Assembly: GCA_900466605.1 (NCBI GenBank)
Contig: UBMU01000028.1
Span: 62,001-126,000 of the forward strand
Length of the DNA stretch: 64,000 nt
Direction: 5' to 3'
Source of the DNA: Hyphomicrobiales bacterium
GTDB taxonomy: Bacteria; Pseudomonadota; Alphaproteobacteria; Rhizobiales; Rhizobiaceae
A program made the translations under genes and the position numbers. Under the pieces are notes generated by a model. It did not search any database. It had not been told where the DNA came from and saw only the letters and a program-made list of their open reading frames with translations. Positions 9,247 to 18,523 of the stretch are shown in pieces (positions within the stretch are counted from its first letter, which is position 1; every line of letters starts with the position of its first letter).

Positions 9247-10770
9247 TTAAGGTTGGGAAGGAGCGAGATCGGCAATCTTCGGCCAGAGCGGTGTCATCGC
9301 CTCGGCGATTTCACGAAAGACCCGGAAACGCTTTTCATAGTCGGCATTGCGGGCCGGATCAGGTTTCCAAATCCTGTCGGGAGCCTTGTCATTACCTGGA
9401 CCGCAATTGGGCTCGGTGTAAACACCAACACCCGCGCCCGCACACAAGGCAGCGCCCCAGGCCGCGGCCTCATCTTTTTGTGATATGGTCACGGGCATTC
9501 CAAGCACGTCGGCAAACATCTGGACGACAGAAGGGTTACGCGAAACGCCGCCGGCAAGTCTCGCGTGGGTAAATGCAAACCCCTCACGCAACGCATCGAC
9601 ATGGATCCGGTGATTGAGGGCGATGCCCTCAAGTACGCCGCGAAGCATGTCGCCGCGATCATGCCAGCCGCCGAGGCCGAAGAAGCTGCCGCTAGCCGCC
9701 GAACCATAGGGGGATCCAAAGAGATAAGGATGGAAGAGGACCGTCGAGGGACGCGCGAGCGCGGCGTCGACTTCCGAACCAAGCAAAGCGTGGATAGAGC
9801 CGCCGGCCGCCTCAACTCTTTCCTGGTCTGAACCACACAGGCGATCGAGGAACCATTCATAGTTTGCGCTGGAGGCGGGCGATATCGACATGTTGTTCCA
9901 GGTACCGGGCAAGATGCCATTGCGGCAGAACCAACGCGGGTCCACTTGCGGCTGCGTTGAAAGGGTTTCATTGATCGAATACGTGCCGGCAATAACGGCA
10001 ACGACCCCCTGCTCATAGCCCCCTGCTCCCAGCGCCGAGGCTGTAACGTCGTGCAGGCCGGCAACCACGGGCGTTCCCTCGCAAAGACCCGTAAGCCTTG
10101 CGGCTTCCGGTGTGACGGCGCCCACAATCTCGTCGGAACGCGCTGCCGGCGGCAAGGCATGGTGGAGGTCATCTATGCCAAACAGACCAAGGGCGTCGCG
10201 GGTATATTCCTGTGTTCTGACATTTGTGAAAGAGGTACTTGCTTCCGTTCGATCCGTGCCGACGTCGCCTGTCAGGCAGTAACGCAACCAATCCTTACAG
10301 CTCATGAAATGACCGATCCGAGCGAAGCGTTCCGGCTCCATATTTTGGATCCACGCCAGAAGCGCCGACGGTGCGGACACGTGCGGGACTTGGCCGGTGA
10401 GCGCAATTGACTGGTTGGCAACTTCGCTGTTGGACCAATTGTCGACGATCGCCCGGGCTCTGCTGTCAAGTGACAGTATGCCGTGTCCGAGTGGATTTCC
10501 GGACCTATCGAGGAGATAGATGCCGTCCCCATGGGCGGTGGCCCCAATTGCAAGAATATCCGTGGCGGGCCGATTGCTCTTTGCTATCGCCTCCCTGATT
10601 GCGTCCGCGGTCGCGGCCCAAAGCTCGTCCATGCTTCTTTCCACATGACGAGGCTTGGGCATGAACTGCGTTACCTTGCGCCGCGCGACGGCAATCGGGG
10701 TTCCGTCGATGTCGAAGATAACAGCCTTGGTAACAGTCAGGCCGCTATCGATTCCTAGCAAACTCGGCAT
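9247..10770 (-). CDS. FGGY-family carbohydrate (polyol) kinase
   Basis: A 507-residue kinase with the two-lobed FGGY fold. The N-terminal phosphate loop is GIDSGLTVTKAVIFD, and the C-terminal ATP site is RLAGGVSRNPSVVQMFADVL. It belongs to the same broad group as EryA and the xylulokinases and phosphorylates a sugar or sugar alcohol. It stands between deoR and the glpD-like gene in a leftward transcript, 39 and 58 bases from its neighbours. It is clearly diverged from the EryA in this window, so a second polyol (another tetritol or a pentitol) is more likely than redundancy. No single substrate can be read from the sequence. Confidence 0.88.
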   Translation of the reverse strand: MPSLLGIDSGLTVTKAVIFDIDGTPIAVARRKVTQFMPKPRHVERSMDELWAATADAIREAIAKSNRPATDILAIGATAHGDGIYLLDRSGNPLGHGILSLDSRARAIVDNWSNSEVANQSIALTGQVPHVSAPSALLAWIQNMEPERFARIGHFMSCKDWLRYCLTGDVGTDRTEASTSFTNVRTQEYTRDALGLFGIDDLHHALPPAARSDEIVGAVTPEAARLTGLCEGTPVVAGLHDVTASALGAGGYEQGVVAVIAGTYSINETLSTQPQVDPRWFCRNGILPGTWNNMSISPASSANYEWFLDRLCGSDQERVEAAGGSIHALLGSEVDAALARPSTVLFHPYLFGSPYGSAASGSFFGLGGWHDRGDMLRGVLEGIALNHRIHVDALREGFAFTHARLAGGVSRNPSVVQMFADVLGMPVTISQKDEAAAWGAALCAGAGVGVYTEPNCGPGNDKAPDRIWKPDPARNADYEKRFRVFREIAEAMTPLWPKIADLAPSQP

Positions 10771-10809
10771 GAATTCTCGCTTCAGCCGACAAACATTTCG
10801 GGAACGCCG

Positions 10810-11652
10810 TCAAGAGCGAGCCCCAGTTTGTCTGGCAATGACAACATTGATGTCTTTCGACCGCATTCGATCGATGTGGAGCGGTGATGTCTTGTCATCG
10901 ACGATGACGACATCGAAGTCCTCAAGCGACGCAAAGCTGTGAAGTGCGCGGCGCTCGAATTTGGTATGGTCGGCAAGCAGGATCCGCTTTAGTGAGCAAT
11001 CAAACATCGCCCGCTTCGTGTCGATGGTCTCTGGAGATTGATGCAAGACCGTGCCATCGCTGATCGCAGACATGGAGATGAATGCAATGTCAGCTCTGAG
11101 AGCCTTGATTTCGGTTATGGTCATTCGACCCATGAAAGCATTGCACCAGTTATAGTACTGACCGCCTAGACCAATCAGGGTCACATCGTGCATTCCCGTC
11201 ATCGCATTCATCAGCGTCAGCGAGTTTGTGATCGCGGTGAGCGGAACTTTTGCCGGCAGATGCGGGACCATCTGAAGCACGGTTGTCGAATCATCGAAGA
11301 AAATCGCTTGGCCGGGCTCGACAAACTGCATCGCAGCTTCTGCAATCAGCTTTTTTTCAGCCGACTGGCGGTTCGCCCGATAGACGTCACTGGACTCAAT
11401 AAGGTTGGTTGCCGCCGCAGTCACAATGCCGCGTGTCTTCCGGAAAAGCCCTCTGCTAACCAGCTCGTCGACGTCGCGATGGGCTGTCATCAGGCTTATA
11501 CCGAAGCGATCCGTGAGGTCTTCAATGCGCATTGAGCCTTCACTCATGACGGCTTCTGCGATCATGCGTCGGCGAGCAATCTGGCGCGTCTGCCGACTGT
11601 CACTCGTCAGCTCGTCCAATAGGTTTTCGCCTTGGCTTGTCTTCTGAGTCAC
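10810..11652 (-). CDS. DeoR-family transcriptional regulator
   Basis: A 280-residue DeoR/GlpR-type regulator. The N-terminal winged helix (about 22-78) reads RRRMIAEAVMSEGSMRIEDL, then the recognition helix region SLMTAHRDVDEL. The C-terminal sugar-phosphate sensor domain contains IFFDDSTTVLQM and AITNSLTLMNAM, which match the DeoR phosphate-binding pattern. It is adjacent to the FGGY kinase, and a hairpin terminator separates it from the transporter genes upstream. It most likely represses the kinase-dehydrogenase pair and releases DNA when a phosphorylated intermediate binds. Confidence 0.9.
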   Translation of the reverse strand: MTQKTSQGENLLDELTSDSRQTRQIARRRMIAEAVMSEGSMRIEDLTDRFGISLMTAHRDVDELVSRGLFRKTRGIVTAAATNLIESSDVYRANRQSAEKKLIAEAAMQFVEPGQAIFFDDSTTVLQMVPHLPAKVPLTAITNSLTLMNAMTGMHDVTLIGLGGQYYNWCNAFMGRMTITEIKALRADIAFISMSAISDGTVLHQSPETIDTKRAMFDCSLKRILLADHTKFERRALHSFASLEDFDVVIVDDKTSPLHIDRMRSKDINVVIARQTGARS

Positions 11653-11712
11653 GGGTTACCCCTGTTGCTGATTTTTGATGCCAGCTTCCTACAGTGAATG
11701 CGCGTTCAAGGC

Positions 11713-11748
11713 AAAAAAATCGAAGGGAAACGGGCAGTTGCCTGCCCG
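11713..11748 (-). terminator. terminator-like hairpin between the binding-protein gene and deoR
   Basis: Read leftward, CGGGCA and TGCCCG form a 6-bp stem (11731-11748), followed within 12 bases by seven T's (A-run at 11713-11719 on the + strand). It would end or attenuate transcription after the ABC binding protein and leave deoR, kinase and dehydrogenase with separate or reduced expression. Confidence 0.55.
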
Positions 11749-11789
11749 TTCCTGCTTGGGAGGGGCGCTACCGTGGCGCCTCATCTATA

Positions 11790-12737
11790 TTACTGTGAAA
11801 GAACGAACGGGCCGGTGTACTTGTCAACGTTGTCCTTGGTGATCAGCAGGCAATCGAAAAGCTGCTTTTCACTCTTGGCGCCGGTGTTGCCCGTCTTGAT
11901 GACGTTATCTGCCTGTTTGACCGCTTCCTCGGAGAAAATCGCGACCGGCTGCAGAACAGTGTACTGAAGCTCTCCAGCCTTGATGGCAGCAACGGCGTCC
12001 GGAGAACCGTCAAATCCGCCCACCTTGACGTTGGCGAGCTTTCCCGCTTCCTTCAAAGCTGCAATCGCCCCGAGCGCCATTTCGTCGTTGCCGGAGATGA
12101 CACCGATGATGTCAGGGTTGGCCTGGAGCATCGACTGCATTTTATTGTGCCCCTGCGTACGATCCCAGTTGGCGACTTCCTTGGCTGCCTTCTGCAGGTC
12201 GGGATACTGGGTAAGCACGGTCTCGTACCCATTGGATCGCGTTGCGGCATTGTTATCCGACGGGGCTCCGAAAAGTTCGGCATATTTGCCCTTGTCGCCA
12301 ACGGCTTCGACCCATTGCTGTGCGCCAAGAGCTGCCCCTTGTGCATTGTTAGAGACGAGCTGTGCCTTTGCGAGGCCCTCCTGGTTGATCTCGGCATTGA
12401 CTAGAATGACGGGAATACCCGCAGCAACGGCCTTTTTCACCGCGCCGACGGAACCGTCGGCGTTGGCCGGGTCAAGAATAATGGCGACCGACTTGTTGGT
12501 GATTGCGGTGTCGATAAGATTGCTTTCGGTGTTGGTGTCGCCCTTGTGAGCGCTGACGGAAGCCGTGTAACCGAGCTTTTCGGCAGTTGCTTTTGCCACG
12601 TTTCCTTCCGTCAGCCAGTATGGGTTCGACGGATCATTGACGATCACCGTCATCATACCGGCTGCCCAGGCGGAGCTTACGAAAATCGGTGCCACTGCTG
12701 CGGCGGCCAAAAGAATGCGCATGCCTTTCTTAAACAT
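11790..12737 (-). CDS. ribose-type ABC transporter, periplasmic sugar-binding protein (erythritol transporter class)
   Basis: A 315-residue periplasmic binding protein of the RbsB/type I fold. The signal peptide is residues 1-25 (MRILLAAAAVAPIF, cleavage near AWA). The mature domain has GFDGSPDAVAAIKAGE and ISGNDEMALGAIAALKEAG, typical of pentose and polyol receptors. It is the last gene of the DUF2291-ATPase-permease-receptor set that is divergent from eryABCD, the arrangement known for the rhizobial erythritol transporter EryEFG. Erythritol is therefore the likely ligand. It is about 40% alike by eye to the receptor at 47457, which has the same partner set. Confidence 0.88.
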   Translation of the reverse strand: MFKKGMRILLAAAAVAPIFVSSAWAAGMMTVIVNDPSNPYWLTEGNVAKATAEKLGYTASVSAHKGDTNTESNLIDTAITNKSVAIILDPANADGSVGAVKKAVAAGIPVILVNAEINQEGLAKAQLVSNNAQGAALGAQQWVEAVGDKGKYAELFGAPSDNNAATRSNGYETVLTQYPDLQKAAKEVANWDRTQGHNKMQSMLQANPDIIGVISGNDEMALGAIAALKEAGKLANVKVGGFDGSPDAVAAIKAGELQYTVLQPVAIFSEEAVKQADNVIKTGNTGAKSEKQLFDCLLITKDNVDKYTGPFVLSQ

Positions 12738-12851
12738 AGTCTCTCTCCCTTTTTTGAGCTCAGATATTGCCGGAGGCCCGGCGTTGCTTTCCGCAATCGG
12801 CGATCAGGTGAATGCAGTTGTGCCGTCGTGGATAAGTTTAGTTGTCGACAA

Positions 12852-13904
12852 TCAGCCCGACTTTGTCCGGCGTCCGTATTGAATGCTGTTCATGAGAACG
12901 GCGAGGACGATCACCGCGCCGGTAAAGACGGTCTGCCAGTAGGCCGAGACCCCAATGATGACGAGGCCGTCCGAGAGAAACCCGATCACGAAGGCGCCAA
13001 GCATCGTGCCACGAACCGTGCCGCGCCCACCTGTCAGGGCCGCACCACCAATTACGACAGCCGCGATGGCAGTCAGTTCATAGGTGGTCCCGGCCGTTGG
13101 GCCTGCAGATGTCAGTTGGGACGATAAAACCAGACCGGCAATTGCCGCGCAGATGCCCGAAAGGACATAAACGGCGATCTTGACACGCTTGACCGGCACA
13201 CCCGACAGGTCCGCAGCGCGTTCATTGCCGCCTGAGGCGTAGAGCCATCTGCCGAACGCAGTCTTGCTGAGCACGACGCCGCAGACGATTGCCAAAACAG
13301 CAAGGACGATAACACCGATCGGAATGCCTGCCAGACGGTTGAACCCGAGCCAGTCGAAGCCAGTATTTCCAAGTTCGGGGCGGCCACCGAGGTTGTTGTA
13401 GGTCAGTCCATTGGTCATCAGGAGCGCGATGCCGCGGGCGACATACAAGACGCCGAGTGAAGCGACGAAGGCTGGAACCTTAAGGTAGGCAATTAACACA
13501 CCGTTGACAGCACCGACGACAGCACCGAGCACGCAAGTGATAACGACGACGGCCCAGACGGGTGGATAGAGAATGACGCCAAAGTTGTTCAGCGTCACGC
13601 CCTGCATCAGGAAGCCGGCAATACAGCCAGACAGACCGAGCGTCGACCCGACCGACAGGTCAATGCCGCCGTTCAAAATGACAAGCAGCATACCGATCGC
13701 CAGGATACCAAAGATGGCAACGTGCGATGCCATAATGAGAAAGTTGCTCAGCGTGAAGTAGTAGGGTGACAGGAAGGAAAAGACCGCGATGATGACGATC
13801 AGCGCGAAGAAGGCGCGCCCTTCCAGTATCAGGCGCACTATGTTGCTGTTGCGCTTCTGCCCGTTGGAAACTGACTTTTTCTCGGTGATGTTCGTGACTG
13901 ACAT
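12852..13904 (-). CDS. ribose-type ABC transporter permease (erythritol transporter class)
   Basis: A 350-residue inner-membrane permease of the RbsC/BPD_transp_2 family with 8-10 hydrophobic segments. Family signatures are LVILNGGIDLSVGSTLGLSG and VVIGGAALTGGRGTVRGTML. It forms the pore with the ATPase encoded 23 bases upstream in the same leftward operon. Because it is divergent from eryABCD, it probably carries erythritol or a related polyol. Both the upstream and downstream gaps are short, consistent with one transcript. Confidence 0.9.
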   Translation of the reverse strand: MSVTNITEKKSVSNGQKRNSNIVRLILEGRAFFALIVIIAVFSFLSPYYFTLSNFLIMASHVAIFGILAIGMLLVILNGGIDLSVGSTLGLSGCIAGFLMQGVTLNNFGVILYPPVWAVVVITCVLGAVVGAVNGVLIAYLKVPAFVASLGVLYVARGIALLMTNGLTYNNLGGRPELGNTGFDWLGFNRLAGIPIGVIVLAVLAIVCGVVLSKTAFGRWLYASGGNERAADLSGVPVKRVKIAVYVLSGICAAIAGLVLSSQLTSAGPTAGTTYELTAIAAVVIGGAALTGGRGTVRGTMLGAFVIGFLSDGLVIIGVSAYWQTVFTGAVIVLAVLMNSIQYGRRTKSG

Positions 13905-13927
13905 AATCAGTGCTCCATAGTTCCGGG

Positions 13928-15472
13928 CTAGTGCGCAACCACGGCTTCGCCAGAGGCGGCCATGATCTTTTCCTTGGTGACATCAGAGCTGAATTCGGCT
14001 GATATCTTTCCCCGGCGCATGACGATGATGCGGTGTGCGATGCTGAGGCATTCGTTGACTTCTGAGGTCGAATACACAACGGCCAGCCCCTGCTTGGCGC
14101 GTTCCGCGAGAAGCTTGAAGACTTCAGCCTTGGCGCCGATGTCGATGCCACGGCTGGGCTCGTCGAGCAAAATGACCTTCGGTTCGGTCGCCAGCATCTT
14201 GCCGATGACAACCTTCTGCTGATTGCCACCCGAAAGCGAGCCGATCGCCGCATCCCCGCCGTCGGTCTTCACGTGCACCTTACGGATCGATTCGCTGACG
14301 AGTTGCCGTTCTCGGCGTCCGGATGTGAACAATCCCTTTGTGAAGCTGCGGATACTGGCAAGCGAGAGGTTGGAACCGACCGTCATCGTCTGAACCAGGC
14401 CATCACGCTGACGGTCCTCGGGGACAAGCACGAGGCCACTTGCAATGCGATCGGCAATACTGAAATGTCCGACGTCGTGGCCTTCAAGCAAAACCTTGCC
14501 GCCGTTAGAACGCAAGCGACCAGCCACACATTCCAGAAGTTCTGTGCGCCCGGCCCCCATCAGCCCGTAGATGCAGACGACTTCCCCGGCCCGCACTTGC
14601 AGGGACAGGCGGTCGACGGCATTGTAGGCGGCGCCGGAAGGCCCTGGAACGCTGAGATTGTCAATCTCGAGTGCGACACCACCGAACTGGTGACCTTGCG
14701 GCGGGCTGCCAAGATCGAAATTGTCACCGACCATGTTGCGCACGATCCACTCAAGGTCGATGTCCTTGCGTTCTGCATATGCGGTCATGTTGCCATCACG
14801 CAGCACGACCGCATGATTGGTGATCTGCAATGCCTCTTCCAGGTGGTGCGAGATGTAGACGATTGAAACGCCACGGCTCGTGAGGTCATGAATGACCTTG
14901 AACAGGACCTCGACTTCCGTTGCACTGAGAGCTGAGGTCGGTTCATCCATGATCAGAATTCGCGAGTTGACCGAGAGGGCGCGCGCGATTTCGACAATCT
15001 GTTGCTGGCCAAGCCGCAAGTCCTCGACAATGGTCAGTGGATCAATGTCCTCTTCAAGCTCCTCCATCAGGGCGCGCGTCTGGCGCTCCTCTTCGGCGAA
15101 ATCGACGACACCGCCTGAGATAATCTCCCGCCCCATGAAAATATTGTCGCGCACACTAAGGTTCGGCGCGAGGCTAAGCTCCTGATGGATGATGGAGATG
15201 CCAAGTTCCCTGGCATGTGTTGAGGAGGTAAAACTGATCGGTTGCCCATCGAGGATGATTTCACCCGAGCTTGGCTGCACGACCCCCGACAGGATCTTCA
15301 TGAGTGTAGATTTGCCGGCTCCATTCTCACCGAACAGAGTGGTGATCTGGCCACGATGAATGTCGAAGTTCACGCCCTTCAAGGCATGCACACTGCCATA
15401 GGACTTGGCGATGTTGCGGGCGGCAAGAACGACCTCTCCGCCTTGTGCGGGAATGCGCGAGGGATGGCTCAT
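13928..15472 (-). CDS. ribose-type ABC transporter ATPase, two nucleotide-binding domains
   Basis: A 514-residue tandem ATPase of the RbsA/MglA type that powers the permease at 12852. The N-terminal half has Walker A GENGAGKST (about 52-60), an LRLGQQQIVEIARAL signature and Walker B ILIMDEPTSAL. The C-terminal half has the degenerate Walker A typical of the family ([12 protein letters not shown]), LSGGNQQKVVIGKML and VILLDEPSRGIDIGAK. Its start overlaps the end of the DUF2291 gene by 4 bases, so the two are translationally coupled. Confidence 0.92.
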   Translation of the reverse strand: MSHPSRIPAQGGEVVLAARNIAKSYGSVHALKGVNFDIHRGQITTLFGENGAGKSTLMKILSGVVQPSSGEIILDGQPISFTSSTHARELGISIIHQELSLAPNLSVRDNIFMGREIISGGVVDFAEEERQTRALMEELEEDIDPLTIVEDLRLGQQQIVEIARALSVNSRILIMDEPTSALSATEVEVLFKVIHDLTSRGVSIVYISHHLEEALQITNHAVVLRDGNMTAYAERKDIDLEWIVRNMVGDNFDLGSPPQGHQFGGVALEIDNLSVPGPSGAAYNAVDRLSLQVRAGEVVCIYGLMGAGRTELLECVAGRLRSNGGKVLLEGHDVGHFSIADRIASGLVLVPEDRQRDGLVQTMTVGSNLSLASIRSFTKGLFTSGRRERQLVSESIRKVHVKTDGGDAAIGSLSGGNQQKVVIGKMLATEPKVILLDEPSRGIDIGAKAEVFKLLAERAKQGLAVVYSTSEVNECLSIAHRIIVMRRGKISAEFSSDVTKEKIMAASGEAVVAH

Positions 15473-16125
15473 TTGAGGTCAACCTTCACCGGCGTCACCA
15501 GCCAGTTCTTGGGATTGATGAGTTTGAAGACACCGATGACCGACGCTGTCTTACCCGAAAGTGTCGCAGGGTCGAGGTTTGCGAGCACCGACTTCTTCAT
15601 CTCATTGTTGATTGCAGACCCCGCGTCCTGGAACTGAATCTGGTTTGTAAACTGACCGAACTCAATCGAGCCGGTCGCATCGCGTAAATCGGTTCCGTTT
15701 ACGGCAGGCCCGGTCTGGACGCGCACCACAATTTCGGGGGGAAGACCATCGATCTTGACTTCGTTGTAATTCGACTTTCTATCCCCGAAGACAGCTGTGA
15801 ACGATACGGGGATCACCGGCCCGGTGCTCGTGGCCACGCCGTACTTCTCACCGGCGGCCTTCTTGTCGGCGGCAATTGCAGTTGCGAGCTCGCTGGCGGC
15901 AACTGCCTTTTCGGTCACCGCCGCCTGAATTTTCGGGAACTGCTCTGCACCGTACGATTCCGGCGAGAATGCCTGTTGCCTAACGTCGTTTTCCGATCCG
16001 ATCCGCACAACCGTGGTATCTAGCGCAATGGCGCCAACAACCGCGACCGCGAGAGCAGCACCAATCAGGGTTTTCAGGTTCACGCTGCCAGGCTTGGATG
16101 CAGCTACGCCATTTTGTGTACTCAT
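15469..16125 (-). CDS. DUF2291 protein, membrane-anchored partner of a sugar ABC transporter
   Basis: A 218-residue protein of the DUF2291 family, whose genes recur beside ribose-type ABC transporters. There is no lipobox. Instead residues about 18-38 (LIGAALAVAVVGAIALDT) form one membrane anchor, leaving a periplasmic domain. Conserved features are the Ala-rich helix before GEKYG, TAVFGDRKSNYNEVKIDGLP, and the RVQTGPAVNGTDLRDA and FVNQIQF-like (GQFTNQIQFQDAGSAIN) segments shared with the second copy at 48472. It is the first gene of the transporter operon. The function is unknown; an accessory role with the receptor or permease is inferred from position. Confidence 0.8.
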   Translation of the reverse strand: MSTQNGVAASKPGSVNLKTLIGAALAVAVVGAIALDTTVVRIGSENDVRQQAFSPESYGAEQFPKIQAAVTEKAVAASELATAIAADKKAAGEKYGVATSTGPVIPVSFTAVFGDRKSNYNEVKIDGLPPEIVVRVQTGPAVNGTDLRDATGSIEFGQFTNQIQFQDAGSAINNEMKKSVLANLDPATLSGKTASVIGVFKLINPKNWLVTPVKVDLK

Positions 16126-16910
16126 ATCCGGACGGCCTTTGATGTTTTCAGGACGGTCTTTTGCAAAGAGAGCGGGACGTCGGCTGGCGCCGGGAACATC
16201 ACGAAAAATGGCGAGCGGTTAGCGCCGCGAGACGGACTAACGAAAGCCCCGTCGGCCGGCCCGACAGCCTTGATGTGGACGAAAACACCATCGGAAGCTC
16301 CTCCTGGCAAATTGTCGGCCGTGTCCTCCGCCGACAGATCTGCAATCCATCCATCACCCGGCAAGAGCCGTGATAGATATATGTTATTTATGACGATAAC
16401 CATGTTATAAAAATATGCGACTGTCAACGGCACTCTTTTACAAAATGCAGGCAATCCGGAAGGCCACATTCTGGGAAAATCGCATTGCATTGCACCAATA
16501 ACATTATTGCACCGCGCAATATTCCATCGACGCTAAAAATACAAAACACCGTGTAAATCATTGTTTTTATGTAGTTTAATTCAATGCCGATGCGATCATC
16601 TTCCTGATCGCAACTCGCTAGAGGGAAGACAGGCAGATCCTGTGGAAAGATCTGGGAGCTCGAGCTCCTGGCAAATATGATAACTGAAGTATTTTTCATT
16701 ACGAGAAAAATCTTACTGGCAAGATGATATCTTTATGTTATGTTCTGCGAGAGATCCGTCGCCGGCCTTTGACGCGACGGAACGGTGTAAACCCTCGCAT
16801 TCGCCAGCAATTGATCTGGCGATGGGTGCGCACAACGACTGGGAGGATGGAGATGATTTCAACGCGCTCACTGTTGGCAATGTTCCGACCGCCGGCGAGA
16901 TAGGTTCGCA
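16126..16910. promoter_or_regulatory. 785-base divergent control region between the transporter operon and eryABCD
   Basis: No gene is visible. The region separates the leftward DUF2291-ABC operon from rightward eryA. It has AT-rich blocks at about 16370-16430 and 16480-16590. The heptamer ATGTTAT occurs at 16381, 16402 and 16732. The first copy lies in an inverted repeat (GTTAT at 16383, ATAAC at 16396). Similar TGTTAT motifs precede the deoR-eryH-eryI operon (about 22038-22056). These are candidate sites for EryD (SorC type) or the DeoR regulator. The length suggests two separate promoters. Confidence 0.5.
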
Positions 16911-18497
16911 ATGGCTAGGGACAATCAGATCATCATCGGGATTGACGCGGGCACCTCGGTCATCAAGGCGGTCGCTTTCGACCTCTCCGGCAATCAAATT
17001 GCAGTCGCATCCGTGCGAAACGCTTACATGACGGGGGACGATGGTTCCGCGACCCAGTCGCTCGCCCGCACCTGGCAGGACTGTGTTAACGCGCTACTTG
17101 GGCTTGGTTCGAAGGTGTCTGGCCTTGCCTCGCGCACGGCGGCGGTTGCTGTGACCGGACAAGGCGACGGTACATGGCTCGTTGGCTCGGGCAACAGGCC
17201 TGTTGCTGATGCCTGGCTATGGCTGGATGCTCGCGCCGCACCAACGGTGACCAGCCTCGCAAGGCAGGACGTCAATCGAGCGCGGTTTGAAGCTACGGGT
17301 ACGGGATTAAATACCTGCCAGCAAGGCGCGCAGCTTGCGCATATGGATCGCAAAATCCCCGAGCTTCTCGATCAAGCCGAGGTTGCCCTCCATTGCAAGG
17401 ATTGGCTCTACCTCAATCTGACAGGGGTTCGCGCGACCGATCCATCCGAGGCAAGCTTTACCTTTGGGAATTTCCGGACGCGCTGTTACGACGATGCGGT
17501 GATCGATGCGCTCGGATTGACGCGCAGGAAAAAGTTGCTGCCCGAGATTGTCGATGGCACGGAGATCAGCCATGCCTTGACTGAGGAGGCAGCGCGAGCC
17601 TGCGGCCTTCGTTCCGGGACCCCCGTCAGTCTTGGCTACGTAGACATGGTCATGACGGCACTTGGGGCTGGCGTTCGCAACGGGCAGCGCAACGCCGCCT
17701 GTTCGACGATCGGTTCGACCGGCGTCCATCTTAGAGCCAAGGCAGTGGGCGATGTCCACCTCAACGCCGAAGGCACCGGCTATGTCATTGCCTTGCCAAT
17801 CCCTGGCATCGTAACCCAGGTTCAGACCAACATGGGAGCGACCATCAACATCGACTGGATCCTGGATGTTGCCGGCTCGTTGATGGCAGAGGCTGGAAAA
17901 CCCGTTTCCCATTCGGATCTAGTCGCCCGCATCGACGCCTGGTACGCGCAAAGCCGCCCGGGATCAGTGCTTTTTCATCCCTACATCTCCGAGGCCGGTG
18001 AAAGGGGCCCGTTCGTCAATGCGAATGCACGCGCAGGCTTCACCGGATTGTCGGTGCGCCACGGGTTTCCAGACCTTCTACGCAGCGTCGTCGAAGGCCT
18101 GAGCCTTGCAACACGCGACTGCTACGCGGCTATGGGTGACATGCCCGTCGAGCTGCGCATCACAGGCGGCGCAACGCGTTCAACTGCACTGCGAAAGTCG
18201 TTATCGGCCGCGGTAAACGCGCCAATCAGGCTCTCGAAAAGGGAAGAAACCGGCGCAGCAGGTGTGGCAATGATGGCGGCGGTTTGCAATGGCGTCTACT
18301 CCAGCATGGATGACTGCATCAGTGACTGGGTCACACCCCTGCTTGGCGAAGCGGAGGTGCCCGACGCAGCAGAAGCGACGCGCTTTGATCGCCTCTTTTC
18401 CGCCTACAGTGGCGTGCGTCATGCAATGCCTCCCGTGTGGGACATGCTTGCGGCTGTCCCGATCACAGCGCCGAATGGCCTAGAGAACAAATCTTGA
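16911..18497 (+). CDS. eryA: erythritol kinase EryA
   Basis: An FGGY-family kinase of 528 residues. In Brucella and rhizobia this enzyme phosphorylates erythritol to L-erythritol-4-phosphate, the first cytosolic step. The N-terminal phosphate loop is GIDAGTSVIKAVAFDLSG (residues about 9-26). The C-terminal ATP site is ELRITGGATRSTALRKSL. The identification rests on the fold plus the complete eryA-eryB-eryC-eryD order that follows. The eryA stop is 26 bases before the chosen eryB start. Expression is expected to be released by erythritol through EryD. Confidence 0.92.
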   Translation: MARDNQIIIGIDAGTSVIKAVAFDLSGNQIAVASVRNAYMTGDDGSATQSLARTWQDCVNALLGLGSKVSGLASRTAAVAVTGQGDGTWLVGSGNRPVADAWLWLDARAAPTVTSLARQDVNRARFEATGTGLNTCQQGAQLAHMDRKIPELLDQAEVALHCKDWLYLNLTGVRATDPSEASFTFGNFRTRCYDDAVIDALGLTRRKKLLPEIVDGTEISHALTEEAARACGLRSGTPVSLGYVDMVMTALGAGVRNGQRNAACSTIGSTGVHLRAKAVGDVHLNAEGTGYVIALPIPGIVTQVQTNMGATINIDWILDVAGSLMAEAGKPVSHSDLVARIDAWYAQSRPGSVLFHPYISEAGERGPFVNANARAGFTGLSVRHGFPDLLRSVVEGLSLATRDCYAAMGDMPVELRITGGATRSTALRKSLSAAVNAPIRLSKREETGAAGVAMMAAVCNGVYSSMDDCISDWVTPLLGEAEVPDAAEATRFDRLFSAYSGVRHAMPPVWDMLAAVPITAPNGLENKS

Positions 18498-18523
18498 TGC
18501 AGCCGACCCCCAGGGAGCGTGAC